A stretch of DNA of 64,000 nucleotides from Maratus speciosus (taxonomy: Eukaryota; Arthropoda; Arachnida; Araneae; Salticidae), in NCBI GenBank assembly GCA_963932465.1, contig OZ010799.1, forward strand, positions 284,528,083 to 284,592,082, written 5' to 3'. Position numbers and translations under genes: made by a program. The notes under the pieces are model-generated. The model was not told where the DNA came from and did no database searches. It saw only the letters and a list, made by a program, of their open reading frames with translations. This document shows positions 36,330-46,735 of this stretch, piece by piece. Each line of letters begins with the position of its first letter. Positions within the stretch are counted from its first letter, which is position 1.

Positions 36330-36529
36330 AGCCCTATCACTACTATGAAATTGTCGGCCAGAATAATAGCTAAGTTTTCCAATAACTGTTTTTAGCTTTT
36401 CTCGTTATAATCGATTGTAAAACATCTCGATTGTAGATTCTATGAATTAATCGATGGCTGTATCGATTGTGATTTTTTGCGATGACGATTTTTCTCGATT
36501 GTCGAATTCTCGAGAATCGCCCATCACTA

Positions 36530-36537
36530 CCCCAACC
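36530..36537 (+). other. Target-site duplication, right copy (CCCCAACC)
   Basis: This is identical to 33664-33671 and begins at the base after the element's CACTA end. Confidence 0.9.
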
Positions 36538-36552
36538 CCTTCCATCTTTCCT

Positions 36553-36565
36553 CCGCGCATGCGTC
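36553..36565. promoter_or_regulatory. CGCGCATGCGT, NRF-1-like motif in a GC-richer patch
   Basis: The motif lies 125 bp upstream of the first ATG of the RAG1-like pseudogene, in the most GC-rich unique stretch of the region. CGCATGCG is the core bound by NRF-1. Its placement fits a former promoter, but no TATA box or initiator is evident. Confidence 0.35.
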
Positions 36566-36689
36566 TCGTTCAACCTTAGTCGGAATTCGATCGTTCAACT
36601 TGTTTGTGTCTGTTGTCGGCGTTCGTGTAAAAACGTTAAGTTTACGATAAAATATTTATCATTTTACGTGTATTTTGAAAGTGTTTGTG

Positions 36690-36708
36690 ATGGATACTGA
36701 TACAACAG
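36690..36708 (+). CDS. Putative first exon of the RAG1-like gene
   Basis: ATGGATACTGATACAACAG is followed by GTAATA, a usable splice donor. The 19 coding bases leave phase 1, which matches the frame entered at 37062 (giving a Gly codon at the junction). The ATG context GTGATGG is acceptable. No other ATG lies in frame just upstream of exon 2. Confidence 0.5.
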
Positions 36709-37061
36709 GTAATAATGTAAAACATTTATATATATATATTTTTTGGTTGTTTTATCATTATGAAGTTTAGTTGTTGTACTTTGAAGGTACCCTCAAATTA
36801 GAGTAAGATTATTTCTAAAATATTTTATTTAATCGAGTGTCTGTTGTACTATCAAGTCAGATCCTGTTATAATTTGTAACTGAATCGAAAGTTTGAAGCC
36901 TTGAGTAGCGAAAAATCAAAGAAACTGCCGTGGAAAAGCGCGGATGTGTATGTCCTGGCGCTTTGAACTTTTTTTTACCAAAAGTAAAAAAAAATAAAAT
37001 AAAAAAAAGACTACCGCAAATAACATTCTAAACGAAAAAAATTTTATTGTATCTTTACAAG

Positions 37062-37423
37062 GTGCCTCACGAGTAAGGATTGTGACCCGTAAATATTTGT
37101 TTGATCGAATGCAGAGCTTCGATTTGTCCAATTTAGAAGATAAATTAAATTTCTTAAAAGATCAACTAAAATCGGGTGAAGGTTACACAGAAGACCAAAT
37201 TGAGAGCTTAAAATGCAATTTCGCACACTTTAAATCGCAAATTAAGCAGAGATGGTTAAGAGCCTATAAGAAAGAAGGCATATTTCACAAAAACAATCAT
37301 TCTGGGTTAGAAGGAGCGTTTGAGATACCTGTCATACCACAACCTTGGCATAGACGACCATATAAATTATTTAAAAAATCAAGTGAGAGAACTAAGAGGA
37401 GGAAAACAGAAGAAGTACGATAG
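37062..37423 (+). CDS. Exon 2, N-terminal region of the RAG1-like protein
   Basis: The open stretch starts at the splice acceptor and reads SRVRIVTRKYLFDRMQSFDL and on to a basic RTKRRKTEEVR before a TAG. It contains a helix-rich, Lys-rich region. The exon is intact over 120 codons although everything downstream is broken. In related proteins (from memory of the family) this region continues into the AGK-LKEITSSS block, so the stop at 37421-37423 is probably premature. Confidence 0.55.
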
Positions 37424-37628
37424 AAGTACTCTAGAAATAGATGTAATCATTCATGCTGCTTAGGTTGAACTGTGGAAAGCTGGAAAACGAGATATTTCTG
37501 AAATACTTAAAGAAATCACCAGTAGTTCGAAACGTGCAATAAAATATAAAAAGGCTTTTTCTAAATCAGAATAGTGAAAAAACTGACTCACTCATGACAA
37601 CACAAGCATTGTCTATATTCGTAGTTGT

Positions 37629-38336
37629 TTAACTCGTCAACAATACGAAATAGTGAGAAACACCAACAAAAAATTATTTTCTTGTTATACCTTGTTACAA
37701 AAAGCGAAATAAGGATGCTATCCGCCCTCAGATTCACGCAGACTAAACAAATACTTACACGAAAACCGATTTACAGCCATGGTTGACCATACAGTTAAGC
37801 GTTTATCCATGCTCCTAGAAGATGTTCTAAAAACAGTGAAAGAGCAAGAACGAGAGAGTTTAAAGTTAATTTAAAAATGGGGTTATGATGGGTCACAACA
37901 ATCACAATTTAAACAGAAATTTGTAAATGATGCCGACACAGGTGCAAACATATTCCAGAGTTGTTTCGCCCCTTTACGATTAGTTTCTGGTACTTCTTCA
38001 CCTCGATTTTGCAGTCCTATAAGATTTCATTTTGTCAATGAAAAGGCTGATGTTACGGAGGAAGAAATTAATTTTATAAAAAATTCTGCGATGCCACTAA
38101 ACGCCACAGAGGTCAATTTAAATGGGAACAGGTTCTCAGTCAGTCATGTCTTTATCGTGACAATGGTAGATGGCAAGGTCTGCAATGCAGCGACTAGCAC
38201 AAAATCTAAAAGTCGTTGCTACATATGTGGTCTAACTTCTAAGGACTTCAACAAAATTGATAATCAAAAAGAAATTAATTCTGTAGCTATCGAGTTTGGC
38301 TTGGGTCTCTTATTCCGACACTTTTGCGAAAGCTAG
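37629..38336 (+). pseudogene. Catalytic-core remnant: first Asp block and CxxC zinc block
   Basis: One frame runs from LTRQQYEIVRNTNKKLF through DHTVKRLSMLLEDVLKTVKE, KWGYDGSQQSQFKQKF, IRFHFVNEKADVTEEEINFI and VFIVTMVDGKVCN to SRCYICGLTSKDFN and EFGLGLLFRH. Two TAA stops interrupt it (after LLQKAK and after ESLKLI). Each could be a single base change. The YDG triad aligns with the region around the first catalytic Asp of RAG1. The FVNEKADVTEEE segment sits where the second Asp is expected but does not show an unambiguous Asp. CYIC matches the first half of the RAG1 zinc site. Family assignment is inference from motif order. Confidence 0.65.
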
Positions 38337-38460
38337 GTTCATAGATTCCCAGCCACGTCCCGTGTATAAGAGACTCTATCAGAATCCACGTTGAAAAAAA
38401 AATAAAACCGGACAAATTTAATAGGGAAATTACACTGAAGTTAACGAACGTCCGCTTCTG

Positions 38461-38688
38461 CGTCGAGCTATGAGTTATAATTAAAAACGCACTATTGCTA
38501 TTGGGCAGCTTTCAGAAGAGGCCGCAGAAGCGCATAATAAGTATTTGAGGCTATACCGCCAAAACTTCGCGCGAAAATTCTCAAGGTAAAATTGCAACAA
38601 AGACACTTTTAATCGGCTACTTTTATTATCAAACCCTTGTGACGTGTCATCTAGTCTTAGGCAGAAACCAGGTGACCACGTAAAGTAA
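38461..38688 (+). pseudogene. C-terminal remnant with final-Glu block
   Basis: This frame is shifted from the preceding block. It reads RTIAIGQLSEEAAEAHNKYL then RLYRQNFARKFSR, a stop, and NCNKDTFNRLLLLSNP. The SEEAAEAHNK motif resembles the SEGNESGNK segment carrying the last catalytic Glu of RAG1, and is followed by the same RxxR-x-NAR-like pattern. The conserved Glu candidates are kept. Two stops (after MSYN and FSR) show decay. Confidence 0.6.
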
Positions 38689-39153
38689 TAAACATTTTTA
38701 ATTGGGATCTTCAGATGCTTAAACTATAACTTAATATGTCAGTGCTTCACAAAATCCAGATGTAACTTGTAAACTGAATTTAATGATATAAACACTTGAA
38801 AAGTGCTGAGTAGCACTTGTAAGAATTGAAACTTTTTTTAATAAGATGAATCAAGATACCACGTGGGTTGCCAAAAAATAGAAAGAAGTCTCGAAGGGCC
38901 CGTGGAAGAGTAGATGCTGCTTTGACGCGACCGAAGGCGGTCATTATCGGTCTGCTGGAGGAGCGATCCGCTCCTAAAAAGGTTAATTTTTCTGTGTCAA
39001 GAAATTTATGTGTGCTTGCTGTGTGTGACCGTGTGTCGTGAATAAAAAAACTGTAGAAAATGAACTCAAAGTTCTTTTTATTTTAGTTAAGATTAATTCA
39101 TTAAGTTAGATTTTTATTGGCGTTACACTCTCTTATAATATATAGCATGAGAA

Positions 39154-39270
39154 AAGTAAAAGGAAGAAGGATAAACTCCTTTTTGCCAGAAACAATTAAT
39201 CTTCTTTTGCCTGCGAAGCCCAATGTTCGTGATGATTCTTCAGAGAGTGATGAAAATGAACATTAATTTT
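39154..39270 (+). pseudogene. Possible last exon with acidic tail
   Basis: An open stretch reads MRKVKGRRINSFLPETINLL then LPAKPNVRDDSSESDENEH and a stop. It is preceded by TATATAG, a possible acceptor. A basic stretch, a Pro-Glu-hydrophobic motif and an acidic end would suit the C terminus of the RAG1-like protein. The splice phase with the block at 38461-38688 does not obviously fit, so it may belong to a second degraded copy. Confidence 0.4.
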
Positions 39271-42249
39271 CAAAAATAAAGTATGTGCTTAATTTTAATA
39301 AATCGTCTTTATAAATTTAATAAATATATTTTTTCTTCCAATAGTGTCCTTTAGAATAGATATATAACATACAATAATTTTTGCCGCGTAGATAACGCAA
39401 ATACCCGTATGTGCGACGTTTAATAACAATTATTTAATTTATTGGGGTTTTATGAAGTTGTCAATTTTATTAGCTTCAATCAATTTATGAATAAATAAAT
39501 AATAAATATCGAATAATAATGTAGTTAAGGCTATTTTAACACATAATACAATAGTAAGGCGTAAATTAATGAGACATACGTGTATTTAATAATTTATGCA
39601 AATATAAGTAGAAAATAATTCTTAATATAGTCATAATGTAAAATAGTCCAATTTTCCCTTTTTTATTATACTATAACAATCAATTCCGTGATGCCGCTGT
39701 TATCGTTGTAAAAATCGCATACTTACATTTTTATTTGCAGTTGCTGAAACATTATACTGGTTTTTAATTTTAAAAAGATTGTTACTTAAGTAAGATGCAT
39801 CACATTGCAGTTTTAATTATTTTAACTAAGGCGATTTTTTTTTTACTTTAGAAAAAACAACAACAAAGGATTTTATTAAGAAGTAAATTAAAACTCTGTG
39901 TTGCTTTAATTAGAATGCATATTTGTGTAAAGAGTTGGGATTTTTTTCTCATCATTAAATTCATCTTTAGCTCATGGAAGTAATTATGATCTAAACTAAT
40001 TAATATTTATATTACTAAGATTTTTTTCAAGAATTATTTTTAGTAGGGGAAATGAAAATATGGTATGCATTTTGCCTGTATCAAATGCATGTTTCCAAAA
40101 AAGAAATTTGTCAAAAGGAAAGTAATTTGAAAAAATTGTTTTTCTAGAACAGAAATTTATTAAATCCATATTTCTGTTGACGGTCCTTAAATAATTTGTT
40201 TTGTTTTTATTTAACGTAGAAATTCTTATCTACAGCTCACTGAAAAATTTACAAGTAATGTATTTTCCTGAATAGTTTTTAATTCCTTTGCGTGTGTGCG
40301 AGTGCTGTACAGAAAAAAATAGTTTTTGTAAGTATATACTAAAATCACTTTATCCCCCCCCCCCAAAAAAAAAAAAACAAAACAAATAAATAAATACACT
40401 AAAAAAAACTTTCAGTGTATTAGTACATCACATTTCCCAAAACTATTTAGGTATCGGTATAGACATTTAGTTACACTTTATTTAAAATCATTGTATTCTC
40501 AAATTTATTTGGATAAGAGCTTTCCTCAATTATATATACATTTCTTTTCTATTTATCAAAATAATATTTTAAGTAATAAGTTAATAACATGCGCATTGGC
40601 TTAATATTATATAAATATATAGTTTGAAAATATTTCTTAATATATTAGTAATATAAAGTATTAGATTTCTCATTATGTTATTATAATTGAAGGCGGGGCT
40701 TTTCACACACTTACATTTTGTGAACTTAAAGGGAAAGCAAAAATTTAAAATTTGAGAAATTTAAATATAATTTGATAAGTTGTAATAATTATTTCAGAAA
40801 ATTTGCTATTTAAAAAGAAATATCTGTGAAGACGTCTCTAAAAGGTAGACCGCAAAAATGTCAAACACTCTCCCCTCCCTCTCACATGCTTTAATGTTAT
40901 TCTATTTCGGCCCTATCATTCTAAAAATCGCATTTTTTAACACTGAATTTACATTTTCTTGTTTTCCAAATCGTAAACTATGCTATTTCAGGGGACAGTA
41001 GAAAAATTATTTTTGATTGTCTCTTTAAGAAAGTTATATCTATACCGCATTGTAGTTTTAATTATTTTCACTAAGGCAGTGTTTACGAGTAAAATCAAAG
41101 TTTTTTTTTAATTTTATTTATTTATTTTTTAAAGCGAAATAAAGTACTTTTTTTTATTTAAATTTGAATGCACTTTTAACTAAAAAGTTTTCTCTCATCA
41201 TTAGCGCATGGAAGTTTGTATGATTAAAATAATTAAATTTTTTTCTAGTATTTTCGGGTCTGTCATTACTATTTCTGTTTTTTTTTTTTTTTTTGTCTTA
41301 GACAGTAAATCAAAAAAAAAAAAAAATGCATACATTGTGGCAGTATTAAAATTCTTTATGTATTTAACATTTTTTAGATTTTTTTTTAGTTTTACGTTCA
41401 ATACATTAATTATTTTGTTTCCCTAGTGAAAAGTTTGTTGAACTTTGTCAATGGTGTTTATCCGTGAAATGAAAAATAATAGAACAAATAGAATTATTTC
41501 AATTGTCTACTGTCGGTGTATAAAAAGTAAAATTTTATTTTTCATAAATTCTTCATATTATAACGAAGTTAACGTATGATATACAAAAGTATTTTAATTA
41601 AAGTATGGATCTTTGGGATGTCTTCTATGGATTACATTTTTCCACGAGAAATCTATAATTTTTTTTTCGTTATTGGAAAAGTAGAAGTTAATTTACTTTG
41701 TTCAAATAATATTTTTCGTCCGAATTAAACTTTATTCACTGATAGAGAAAAATATGTTTTCAAAAAAGTGTAAAAACTTAACATATTAAAGGGATTCTTT
41801 ACTTGCATTTTTTTTTTTAGTATTTTATAATACCTCTTTCGCGTTTTATTAATCTTTTTTATGAAACGAAATAATTTGAAAATGCAATTCTTATAGTAAA
41901 AGGAAATAAAATGACATTGTAAAATTTAATGAAAACAAAGTTTACAAAATTTCAAAACCACACAACCACACTCTTTTTGTAATTTCCCCCACAACTTTTT
42001 GAAACAATTTTTATCATAGTTTTCTTATAAAGTGTGCTGTATTGCTCCCAAGACCAGATTTCCTAAAAGCTAATTGATTTATGGAAAATTAAATAAAATT
42101 TTATGGCATATGTAATGATGTCTATTTACTTTAAACTTTTAATTTTATACAGTAAAATACTTATATTACTGAAAATCTGCTTCATAATTTCAGGAAATGC
42201 ACCAAAATAATCATTTTCCTTTTTTTTTTTCATTCAAGTTTTAATTTTA
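39271..42249. other. AT-rich intergenic DNA, no gene seen
   Basis: No recognisable coding region or repeat unit. Two mirrored frames at 41201-41426 are T- and A-rich shadows of each other. Short C/A homopolymers occur near 40358. Confidence 0.55.
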
Positions 42250-43087
42250 AGGGGCTATGCATATATAACGTTATCATTTTAGGGGGGAGGTGGGGTCTGG
42301 CACATGATATCGTAAGATATCTCTAGGGGGAGGGGGGGTTTGTCTTTTGATATCGATATCATTTTTGATACAACCCAATTTTTCTCATTTTAACTTTGTC
42401 TTTAAATCAAAATAGTATGTTGTTTTCTTTTAGTCTATTATCTATTTTTATGAAAATATAAATATATTATTAAAATCCTTAAAATTATGATTATAAAACT
42501 ATATATTTAATTCCAAAATATGGAATACATTAACGATTTGCCATTTCTATTCTTCTGTCATATGTGTATGCATATATAATACGCTGCTCGGGAAACCATA
42601 TGCGAAGTATGTTTGAAATGATACTTGTGCTTACTAGTAAATGAAAAAGAAAGACAGTTTTCCGCCTATTTTTTTTAATAAGAAGTTCTGTCTCCCCCCC
42701 CCCCCTTCCCCCCGTGCGGGGGCAAGTGCAAGAAGGTATTATTACTTTTGAATGAATTATGTTACAAAAATATGTTATTAAATACTTTTAAATAGTAACT
42801 ATTTCTTTTTTAAATTCTTTTATTTCTTTACTATTTCTTTAAGTTATTTCATATATAAAGTGATATTTTATTAACTTCTCTTGAATCAATAAAGTACGAA
42901 AAAAATAAATGTAACCCTATTTATATATCATTCCAAACAAAAGAAAAAAAAATGTTGACATTGATAACGATATCATCACGGGCGGGGGGGGGGGGGGGTC
43001 GAGGTATGATAACTTATGATATCGTAAGGGGGGGAGGGGGTCCAAAATTACCAAAAAGTTGATAACGTTATATATGCACAGCCCCTA
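42250..43087. mobile_element. TIR element, ends GGGGCTATGCATATATAACG
   Basis: The left end GGGGCTATGCATATATAACG followed by TTATCA is mirrored at the right (TGATAACGTTATATATGCAC then AGCCCC) with one or two differences. Just inside, both ends have G-rich runs and GATATCGTAAG motifs, so inverted similarity continues for about 100 bp. The 838-bp element has no transposase. The flanks (TTTTAA on the left, TAAGTC on the right) may hide a TAA duplication. Superfamily not assigned. Confidence 0.65.
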
Positions 43088-43339
43088 AGTCAATTCAGAG
43101 ATCCTGTTTTAGTAACTTGATCTGATCATACGGATATAATTAAAAACACTGAGGAAAGCGAACTTAAAGATTGCGACTTTGAATGATTTAAAAGTATAAA
43201 CATGCGATAAAAGACTTTTTTCGCATATTTTTAAGCATTGGATCTTGCGTAAAAAATGAACAAGAAGCCAAAACCAAATGAAGATCAAAATGAACGTTAG
43301 AAACGATGAGTTGTTTTGGGTCAAACTGTCCTCAAAATA

Positions 43340-43720
43340 AACGTCAGTGAAAAAACACAATTAACGACAGCAAACTTAACGAATAACGAAAAAAACTTAA
43401 CGTTTAACAATTAACTTAACGATCAACGAATTAACGACAAAAATGACTATTTTAAAGGTAATTGAACTAATGAAATTAACAACTAACCTAACGATTAACG
43501 AAATTAACGACTAACGAGAACTTTACGACTAACGAACATCAGTTTAAAAAAAACGGAGTAATATAACTTAATTTAACTTTAACGAATTTAATGATTAACT
43601 TAACGCTCAACGAATTAACGAATTAATAATTATCTTAAAGCTAATTTAACTAACGAAACTAACGAATAACTTTGCGATTAACGAACGTCAGTGAAAAGAA
43701 ACTGAGAAACATGAACTTAA
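43340..43720. repeat. AACGATTAACGAATTAACG-type degenerate repeat
   Basis: TTAACGA and ACTAACGAA motifs recur roughly every 10-20 bp in blocks over 380 bp. A longer unit of about 110-140 bp includes CGTCAGTGAAAA. No frame is maintained. It begins about 250 bp to the right of the TIR element at 42250-43087 and runs up to the mariner fossil. Confidence 0.7.
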
Positions 43721-43796
43721 CGATTCTGATTCAATATTGTTAGTGAAAAAAGTATGTGTTAAAATGCCCTTTTTTGCATATTTTTAATTATTAAAT

Positions 43797-44883
43797 GTTT
43801 GAAGGGGAACAGATAAAAGTAACAAGTTGCCAGGACAGTCAAATAAGGTGGATGTCTAACACTGGGATGTTACACTTGCCTAGCAATGTTTTGACAAACA
43901 ATGCAGTGTGTGCCTGTGCGTTGTCCTGATGAAGCACCCATGACTTGTGCTTCCTCAATTCGGGTTGCTTTTTTCGTAAGACAACGAATTTTATATTTAC
44001 CAATCCCCTCCCTTTCTGAGCTAGTTGAGTCAACTCATTATTCTGAGCTCCCATTCCAGACAGGTGCCCCTGTTTTGTACATAATATAAATATTTGTCTT
44101 ATTTCCTTTGGTTTGTTTTATTTGGTAATTTAATATTTTCATTATATTTATCATCATATGTATTTCACTTAATGTTTCCAGCTCTAATATAAAAAAAATT
44201 TGTTTTGTAATTGTTTATGCATGTGTAGAACATAGTACAATTCCTGTCAATGTATATATTGATGACACTTCTTATGAGTTTCAGAGTCAAAAACAGCAAA
44301 CTGAATTTATTTTTCTGTATGTTATTAACTGTTTTAAAATATTGTAAAGACTAGTCATTGTGAATGTATCTTACCATATGCAGTGGATTTGAGTCTTCCT
44401 CCCGGGATTGGACTTATACTCTAAAGCGAAAGCTGGGTTCCCGGGGTGGTCATCCCTGTCATCCCTGCTTTTTTCGTATGTTTTCACGGAATTGAACAAG
44501 GACCTCAAGGTAGTTATGTTGATTAATATTTTGAACGTTAGGAACCCAGTAAAGGGATATAATCCCATGAATTGAATATCGGAAAACATCTCCGTTGTTT
44601 ACGTGGAAGGGCGACCCGGGCAAACATCATCTTCAAAGTTTTCTCGGCAGTCTTGGAAATGCTTAAACACCTCAACGCTTAAACACCGCGCACGTGATAA
44701 ACATTCATTGACGTATACTTCTCTTAACAAATGATGAGTTTCAGTAGCGAATTTTCCGCATTTAAAAAGAAATTTCACGTTAATTCGTTGTTCTTTTAAA
44801 ACACTCAACATTTTTCCGGCAAAAAAGTAAAACAAGGTCCAGCACAAATGAAGGTCAGGGTCTAGTAATTGAAATAAAGACAA
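43797..44883 (-). pseudogene. mariner transposase fossil
   Basis: On the minus strand the N-terminal part (44883-44599) reads LKEQRINVKFLFKCGKFATE then THHLLREVYVNECLSRAR and ends DDVCPGRPST. That is the helix-turn-helix DNA-binding region and linker of mariner transposases. The catalytic part (44054-43839) has WVLHQDNAQAHTALFVK with the second catalytic Asp, then NIPVLD. A frameshift leads to HPPYLTVLATCYFYLFP (43854-43797). In mariner the third catalytic Asp lies in the xCDFxLFP motif (established). Here it is CYF, so the Asp is lost. Sequence between 44055 and 44598 does not match the missing centre well and may be replaced or decayed. Clear TIRs were not found. Confidence 0.8.
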
Positions 44884-44945
44884 TCTAGGGACGGTAATCC
44901 ATGCGCGTAATCATTTTCACTACTCAACTATTGGTCGTGCTAATT

Positions 44946-44957
44946 TGCGCATGCGCA
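44946..44957. promoter_or_regulatory. TGCGCATGCGCA, consensus NRF-1 palindrome
   Basis: This is a perfect TGCGCATGCGCA palindrome. A CCAAT on the minus strand (ACCAATAG, near 44928-44935) lies just beside it. Both are upstream of the mariner frame on its coding strand. It could be a relic promoter of a transposon or host gene. No intact gene follows. Confidence 0.4.
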
Positions 44958-46600
44958 GTTCTTCTGTAGAAACATTTGTCTCGATATTAAATAGCAATAC
45001 CTTGTAAACAAATTCTTTTGTGTGACCTTCTAAATGAATGAATTCTTTACACTCCATATTCTGTAGAAAGCATGTTTTAGCGCACCTCAGAAACCCAAAT
45101 TAATTTCGTTATATTTGAAATAGTGTAACTTTATAAAACAAATAGCAAATAAGTTTCCCCTTAGACCATAATGTATCCTGTTTCATTTGAGTGTCCCTGT
45201 AAACCAACTATTATTGCTATACACAAGATTTTCAACAGTGATTATGCCATAGTAAATTTTCATTAACGTTATCAATTATTACATAGCAACCCGAGTATAT
45301 TTACGAGAGCTCGAGCAAGGACAGACAACAGACAGACAAACCGAAGTCATAAACACTTGTCAACTATATTGGAAATAGTTTAAAACATTAAATAACTAGG
45401 CAATAGTGATAGTTCATACGTTTTTCAGACGTCGACTTTTTTGTTATGCAGATTTAAAGCGAAAATATATTACTTCTCGTTTATTCTGTTTAACTAGCAT
45501 AAGTTGTCTTTTAGAAAATAGTTAATATTAAATTAATTCCTTCTTCTCATAATTTTTGTGTGCAAAGAAAATCTCAAAACTTATTTCTATTAAGCAATGC
45601 TCTGATTTCTATTTGAGGATATTTTTCTTTTCTTCTTGGGATTAACAACAGAGTAGATGGAAAATTTAGATTTTATTAGAATGGTTTATTTATCCATGTC
45701 TTAGCTTTATTTACTCGGAACTTTGATTACTACTTTCGTATTTTCATTTACTGAAAAAAAATAATAATGAAGGAAGTGATAATCTAAAGATCAATTTCAA
45801 ATATTGATGTTTCTACATTAGAGTTTCATAATTCAAATATGCTGCAAATATAGATAATTATTTTTTCGATAGCCTTGGCGATTTACATTTTACTCGCAAG
45901 GTTATTCTAAAAATATCAAAATTAGTTACTTAGTTTTTTTAAAGGAAACATTTAAACAAATTAAAAGTAGTCATCTGTTTTAACAGTTTGCCTCCACACC
46001 GCACTGTAAAAAAAATAAATGCTTCTATATCTGCGAAATTTTAATATCACCACGAACAAAAATATAAAATAACCTCTCACTAGTTGCCTATGACTCCGAA
46101 AGGCGTTTTTTTTTTTTTTTTTTTTTTTAATCTTTAGACACCTCAAAAACCAATATACAGTGTGGTTAAAATTAAACTGAATGTACTCAGAAGCTCATAG
46201 CTCCGGTTCTACTGAACATATGAATGAAACTTGAAATACATGCTATGTAGATCATTCGGTAGATGTTTCCGTGAAAACATACACACGGTATACCATAGTT
46301 ACATATATACATAGTTTTATATACATAGGTAAAAGCTTATATATAATGCACTTAAGTTAATAAATGTAAAAAACCTAAATTAAATCTTAACCTTTTTGGT
46401 TGTAAGCTACGTACAGCATTACTAAATACGGTTGTACTAAATTTATGAATATTTTTAGAGTTTTAATATAGAGGAATAATTCACATTACGATTAATAATT
46501 GATTATAAAAATCTGTATGTAAATAATTAGTAATGGTGAGTTGTAATCAGATCCGGAAAATGTTTCATAAAGTAAATAAAACATGTATAACTGAACTGGT
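44958..46600. other. AT-rich DNA, no gene seen
   Basis: A GACAGACAACAGACAGACAA stretch at 45320 recalls the interior of the MITE at 7337. ACAGTGTGGTTAAAATTAAA near 46158 resembles one end of a mariner-type element, but no partner end is visible. A 23-base T run sits at about 46107. Confidence 0.45.
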
Positions 46601-46619
46601 ACTGAACAAGTAATCATCT

Positions 46620-46625
46620 TTTATT
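46620..46625 (-). promoter_or_regulatory. Possible polyadenylation signal AATAAA
   Basis: AATAAAAGATG on the minus strand lies about 110 bp downstream of the last retroelement codon. It could serve the element, but no LTR was delimited to confirm this. Confidence 0.3.
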
Positions 46626-46668
46626 GGCTTCATAGTTGCGTCCAACTTCACGTCCAGTCACAGTTGCC

Positions 46669-46733
46669 AGTAGGCTACTTTTTTATATTCAGATTTCTTG
46701 ATTGGCAACACTTTTTTAAAATATTAAAATTCC
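46669..46733. repeat. Fragment similar to the inverted-repeat element at 60.98 kb
   Basis: GGCTACTTTTTTATATTCAG and ATTTCTTGATTGGCAACACT match GCCTACTTTTTTAAAATTCA and ATTTCTTCATTGCCACCAAT at 60987-61045 in the same order. The fragment lies immediately beyond the 3' end of the retroelement frame. Confidence 0.6.
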
Positions 46734-46735
46734 TC

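Larger units (their letters stand above)
33672..36529. mobile_element. Non-autonomous hAT-like element, 2,858 bp, with 8-bp target duplication
   Basis: The left end TAGTGATGGGCGATAACG and the right end CGAGAATCGCCCATCACTA are inverted copies at the tip (TAGTGATGGGCGAT). The element is flanked by exact CCCCAACC copies. Many TCGATTG and CTCGATT motifs lie inside both ends, like the subterminal repeats of hAT elements. No transposase frame exists. The interior is mostly a 120-bp tandem array plus a shorter array. It sits about 150 bp upstream of the RAG1-like pseudogene, so it split that gene's 5' flank. The perfect duplication suggests a fairly young insertion. Confidence 0.85.
36690..39270 (+). 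pseudogene. RAG1/Transib-superfamily transposase-like pseudogene
   Basis: Several frames join into one decayed gene. Exon 1 (36690-36708, MDTDTT) ends at a GT donor. Exon 2 opens at 37062 after a pyrimidine-rich ACAAG acceptor, and the join is in frame. Exon 2 runs about 120 residues to ERTKRRKTEEVR and a stop. Then come AGKRDISEILKEITSSSKRA (to 37571), a block from 37629 to 38336 with two internal stops, and a block 38461-38688. The 37629 block has KWGYDGSQQSQFKQKF (first catalytic Asp region), a VDGK segment and the zinc pair CYIC. The last has SEEAAEAHNKYLRLYRQNFA, like the final-Glu region of RAG1. That order is the RAG1/Transib order (established). About 150 residues are missing between the zinc pair and the Glu block. 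An acidic tail may lie at 39154-39264. The gene is dead. Confidence 0.7.
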
